Source: Pusillimonas sp. T7-7
Lineage (GTDB): Bacteria; Pseudomonadota; Gammaproteobacteria; Burkholderiales; Burkholderiaceae_B
Length of the DNA: 64,000 nt
NCBI RefSeq assembly: GCF_000209655.1
Contig: NC_015458.1
Location: forward strand, 3,038,001 to 3,102,000
Direction: 5' to 3'
Positions 62,136 through 64,000 of this stretch are shown piece after piece (positions within the stretch are counted from its first letter, which is position 1; each line of letters starts with the position of its first letter). The position numbers were made by a program, and so were the translations under genes. The notes beneath the pieces were generated by a model, which made no database searches, was not told the origin of the DNA, and saw nothing but the letters and a program-made list of their open reading frames with translations.

Positions 62136-62903
62136 TCAGTCTGTGCTTTTCTTGACGTAGGGGACGGCACGGTCAATGGTTTCCCAAATGAAGCGGCCGG
62201 TGGGCACGCGCTGTTCTTCCGCGATATGCGATACCAGCCCGGCTGCCCGGGAAATCACGGCAAAACCGCGCATAAGCTGTGTGGGAATGCCGATTTCGCC
62301 GAGCAGTGCGGCAACGGCGCCGGTTGCATTGATCGTAATGTGCTTGCCGTATACCGAGTCAACCGCCTTGCTGAGCGCCAGCAGTGCGTTCACGTGATCC
62401 TGGGGCAGTTCCGTTTCTTTTTGGGCCAGCTCGATAAGCTTGATCGAACGGGGATCATCGGGTTTGTGCAGGTGGTGGCCAAAGCCGGGCAGGTGCTGTT
62501 TATTCGTCTTGTACTGCTGCGCGAGCTCAAGTGCTGCCTGCTCCAGATCGTTTGATTCCAGCAATTGGGCGAGCAGCCCGGAGCAGTTTTCCATGGTGCC
62601 CACAAACTGGCTTCCAACCGCCAGTATGCCGGCCGATACCGCACCCTGCAGATTTTCGGGTGCGCTCATGTAAATCAAGCGTGTGGCGATGGCGCTGGGG
62701 GTCAGGCCATGCTCCATCAAGGTAATCAGGACCGCGTCGATAATGCGCAGGTCGACCGGACGCGGTCTGCGGCCCATGATTTGGGTGAACATGACGTCGG
62801 TAAACGTACATTCTCCGATCAGATCATTGACAAGATCCTTGTCGCGATAGCTCATGCCGGTAAGGCTGTGCGCGCATAGTTCTGTAGTAGGGGTATTGGC
62901 CAT
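62136..62903 (-). CDS. small citrate-synthase-fold protein (citryl-CoA lyase-like)
   Basis: A 255-residue member of the citrate synthase superfamily, far shorter than citrate synthase (about 430). It has the family histidine region GFGHHLHKPDDPRS and an ending similar to the C-terminal part of citrate synthases (SHIAEEQRVPTGRFIWE). Such short forms are often named citryl-CoA lyase, but their substrates are mostly untested. It lies between an acyl-CoA synthetase and an SDR, so a role in cleaving or forming an acyl-CoA is likely. Confidence 0.75.
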   Translation of the reverse strand: MANTPTTELCAHSLTGMSYRDKDLVNDLIGECTFTDVMFTQIMGRRPRPVDLRIIDAVLITLMEHGLTPSAIATRLIYMSAPENLQGAVSAGILAVGSQFVGTMENCSGLLAQLLESNDLEQAALELAQQYKTNKQHLPGFGHHLHKPDDPRSIKLIELAQKETELPQDHVNALLALSKAVDSVYGKHITINATGAVAALLGEIGIPTQLMRGFAVISRAAGLVSHIAEEQRVPTGRFIWETIDRAVPYVKKSTD

Positions 62904-62924
62904 GGAAGCTCCGTTCGTATTGGA

Positions 62925-64000
62925 TTATTGGGTGGCGCCGGTATGGGCGAGCGCTGAATTGATGTCCTGGTCCTTGATGACCTTGTCCTTGATGGCGGTT
63001 TTCAGGACCTTGCCCACTGATGAGCGTGGCAGGCTGTCATAAAAGTAAATGTTCTTGGGCGTAAGCACTGGCCCCAGCTTTTCCCGGACGAAGGCCTTCA
63101 GCTCATCGCCGCTGACCGATTGGGAAGGCTTCAGTTCAATGGCGGCATTGACGGTTTCACCCCATTTTTCATCAGCGATGCCGAATACCGATGCTTCATG
63201 CACCGCCGGATGCAGCGACAGCGTATTTTCGACGTCTATGGGATAAACGTTGAAGCCGCCGGTGATAATCACCTCGCGCAGCCGGTCTTTGATATACAGG
63301 AAGCCTTGCTCGTCCAGATACCCCACATCGCCGGTATGCAGCCAGCCGTTCTTGATGGTTTCCGCCGTTTTTTCAGGCAACTGCCAGTAGCCTGTCATGA
63401 CCAGATCGCCCTTGATCACGATTTCGCCTTTTTCGCCTGTGGGCAGCAGCTTGCCCTCGGGTGACATGACGGCAAGCTCGGATAGCCAGGTGGCTCTGCC
63501 GACGGATGAACGGTAGCTGGGGTTGGCCAAGTCATCTGGCGCCAGCAGCGTGGCTATTTGAGGCGCTTCAGTCTGGCCATACGTGGTCGCCACCACAGGC
63601 CCGAAGAACGCCTGCGCATGAATGATTTTTTCTACTGGCATGGGAGCGCCGCCGTAGATCATGAGGCGCAGCGCCGGGAAGCTGGATGCGTCGATGCCGG
63701 CTGCGGCCATGAGCTTATAGATGAGCGTAGGGGGCATGAACGTCATGGTGCCGCCCTGCTGCTTGAACGCGTGGGCAATGTCTTGCGCCGAGTTAGAGGC
63801 GCAAAGCAGCAGCGTACCGCCCTGGGCCAGCAAGGGCATCACATAGGTGCCGGTTCCGTGGCTGATGGGCGCACAAATGACGAATTTGTCTTGATGCGTA
63901 ATTTGCCAGCCGTGAATTTGATTGATGATGCCCGCCACCCAGGCTCTATACGGCTGCATGACCCCCTTTGGTATGCCGGTTGTGCCGCCGGTGAACTTGA
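62925..64000 (-). CDS. AMP-binding acyl-CoA synthetase (5' end missing)
   Basis: Forms an acyl-CoA from a carboxylic acid with ATP. The window contains the C-terminal 358 or so residues and the gene runs off the right edge. Near the edge the P-loop TGGTTGIPKG is readable (63960-63995). Further on are TYGQTEAPQ, HTGDVGYLDEQGFLYIKDR, the hinge and FNVYPIDVENTLSLHP, and SSVGKVLKTAIKDKV with the catalytic lysine. It leads the leftward string synthetase, citrate-synthase-like protein, SDR, liv genes. Confidence 0.88.
   Translation of the reverse strand, partial: KFTGGTTGIPKGVMQPYRAWVAGIINQIHGWQITHQDKFVICAPISHGTGTYVMPLLAQGGTLLLCASNSAQDIAHAFKQQGGTMTFMPPTLIYKLMAAAGIDASSFPALRLMIYGGAPMPVEKIIHAQAFFGPVVATTYGQTEAPQIATLLAPDDLANPSYRSSVGRATWLSELAVMSPEGKLLPTGEKGEIVIKGDLVMTGYWQLPEKTAETIKNGWLHTGDVGYLDEQGFLYIKDRLREVIITGGFNVYPIDVENTLSLHPAVHEASVFGIADEKWGETVNAAIELKPSQSVSGDELKAFVREKLGPVLTPKNIYFYDSLPRSSVGKVLKTAIKDKVIKDQDINSALAHTGATQ

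Overview
The window looks like the replication-origin neighbourhood of a betaproteobacterial chromosome, most likely of the family Alcaligenaceae (Bordetella, Pusillimonas and relatives). The basis is the gene order (str, S10 and spc ribosomal blocks, rpoBC, tufB with its tRNAs, parAB-rsmG-mnmG) and the character of the ribosomal, RNA polymerase and ParAB proteins. No mobile element, rRNA gene or CRISPR array was seen.

Layout from left to right. 1-2448: first part of the spc operon (rplF partial, rpsH, rpsN, rplE, rplX, rplN), read leftwards. 2449-10931: a rightward fatty-acid/aldehyde oxidation block (aldehyde dehydrogenase; thiolase; FadB/FadJ-type enzyme; a frameshifted FadL porin; FadD) sitting exactly between rplN and rpsQ. 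11016-15785: the S10 operon from rpsQ back to rplC. 16060-20338: a glycine-betaine/choline-type ABC importer and a major-facilitator transporter, which separate rplC from rpsJ. 20417-25161: rpsJ, tuf, fusA, rpsG, rpsL (str operon). 25523-29290: a rightward three-gene signalling operon (OmpR-type regulator, LysM/FecR envelope protein, CHASE2 histidine kinase). 29355-43077: rpoC, rpoB, rplL, rplJ, rplA, rplK, nusG, secE, tRNA-Trp, a second tuf, then tRNA-Thr, tRNA-Gly and tRNA-Tyr. 43191-44501: short-chain fatty acid transporter AtoE. 44683-49029: parB, parA, rsmG, mnmG.

49030-51853 carries the origin signals: three ParB sites of the TGTTTCACGTGAAACA type (one inside mnmG), and two clusters of DnaA boxes about 2.1 kb apart, separated by a cold-shock gene and an aminotransferase with a coupled leader ORF. 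The right-hand cluster lies beside an AT-rich tract and is the best candidate for the unwinding site. 51854-64000 carries a Fic protein, a small tail-to-tail ORF, mnmE, a YciI-like protein, a catalase with an OxyR-like promoter, livKHMGF, and a short-chain dehydrogenase, a small citrate-synthase-fold lyase and an acyl-CoA synthetase that runs off the window.

If the origin is where these signals place it, the translation and transcription genes on its left run co-directionally with the leftward fork. The rightward cassettes set between them (fad block, MFS gene, two-component operon) run head-on, as later insertions into an ancient array might. The most notable observations are the bipartite origin with its parS sites, the twice-interrupted ribosomal superoperon, an imperfect copy of the rpsJ 3' end and terminator left 1.4 kb away, the regulator/FecR/CHASE2 operon, and a possible Fic-antitoxin pair.
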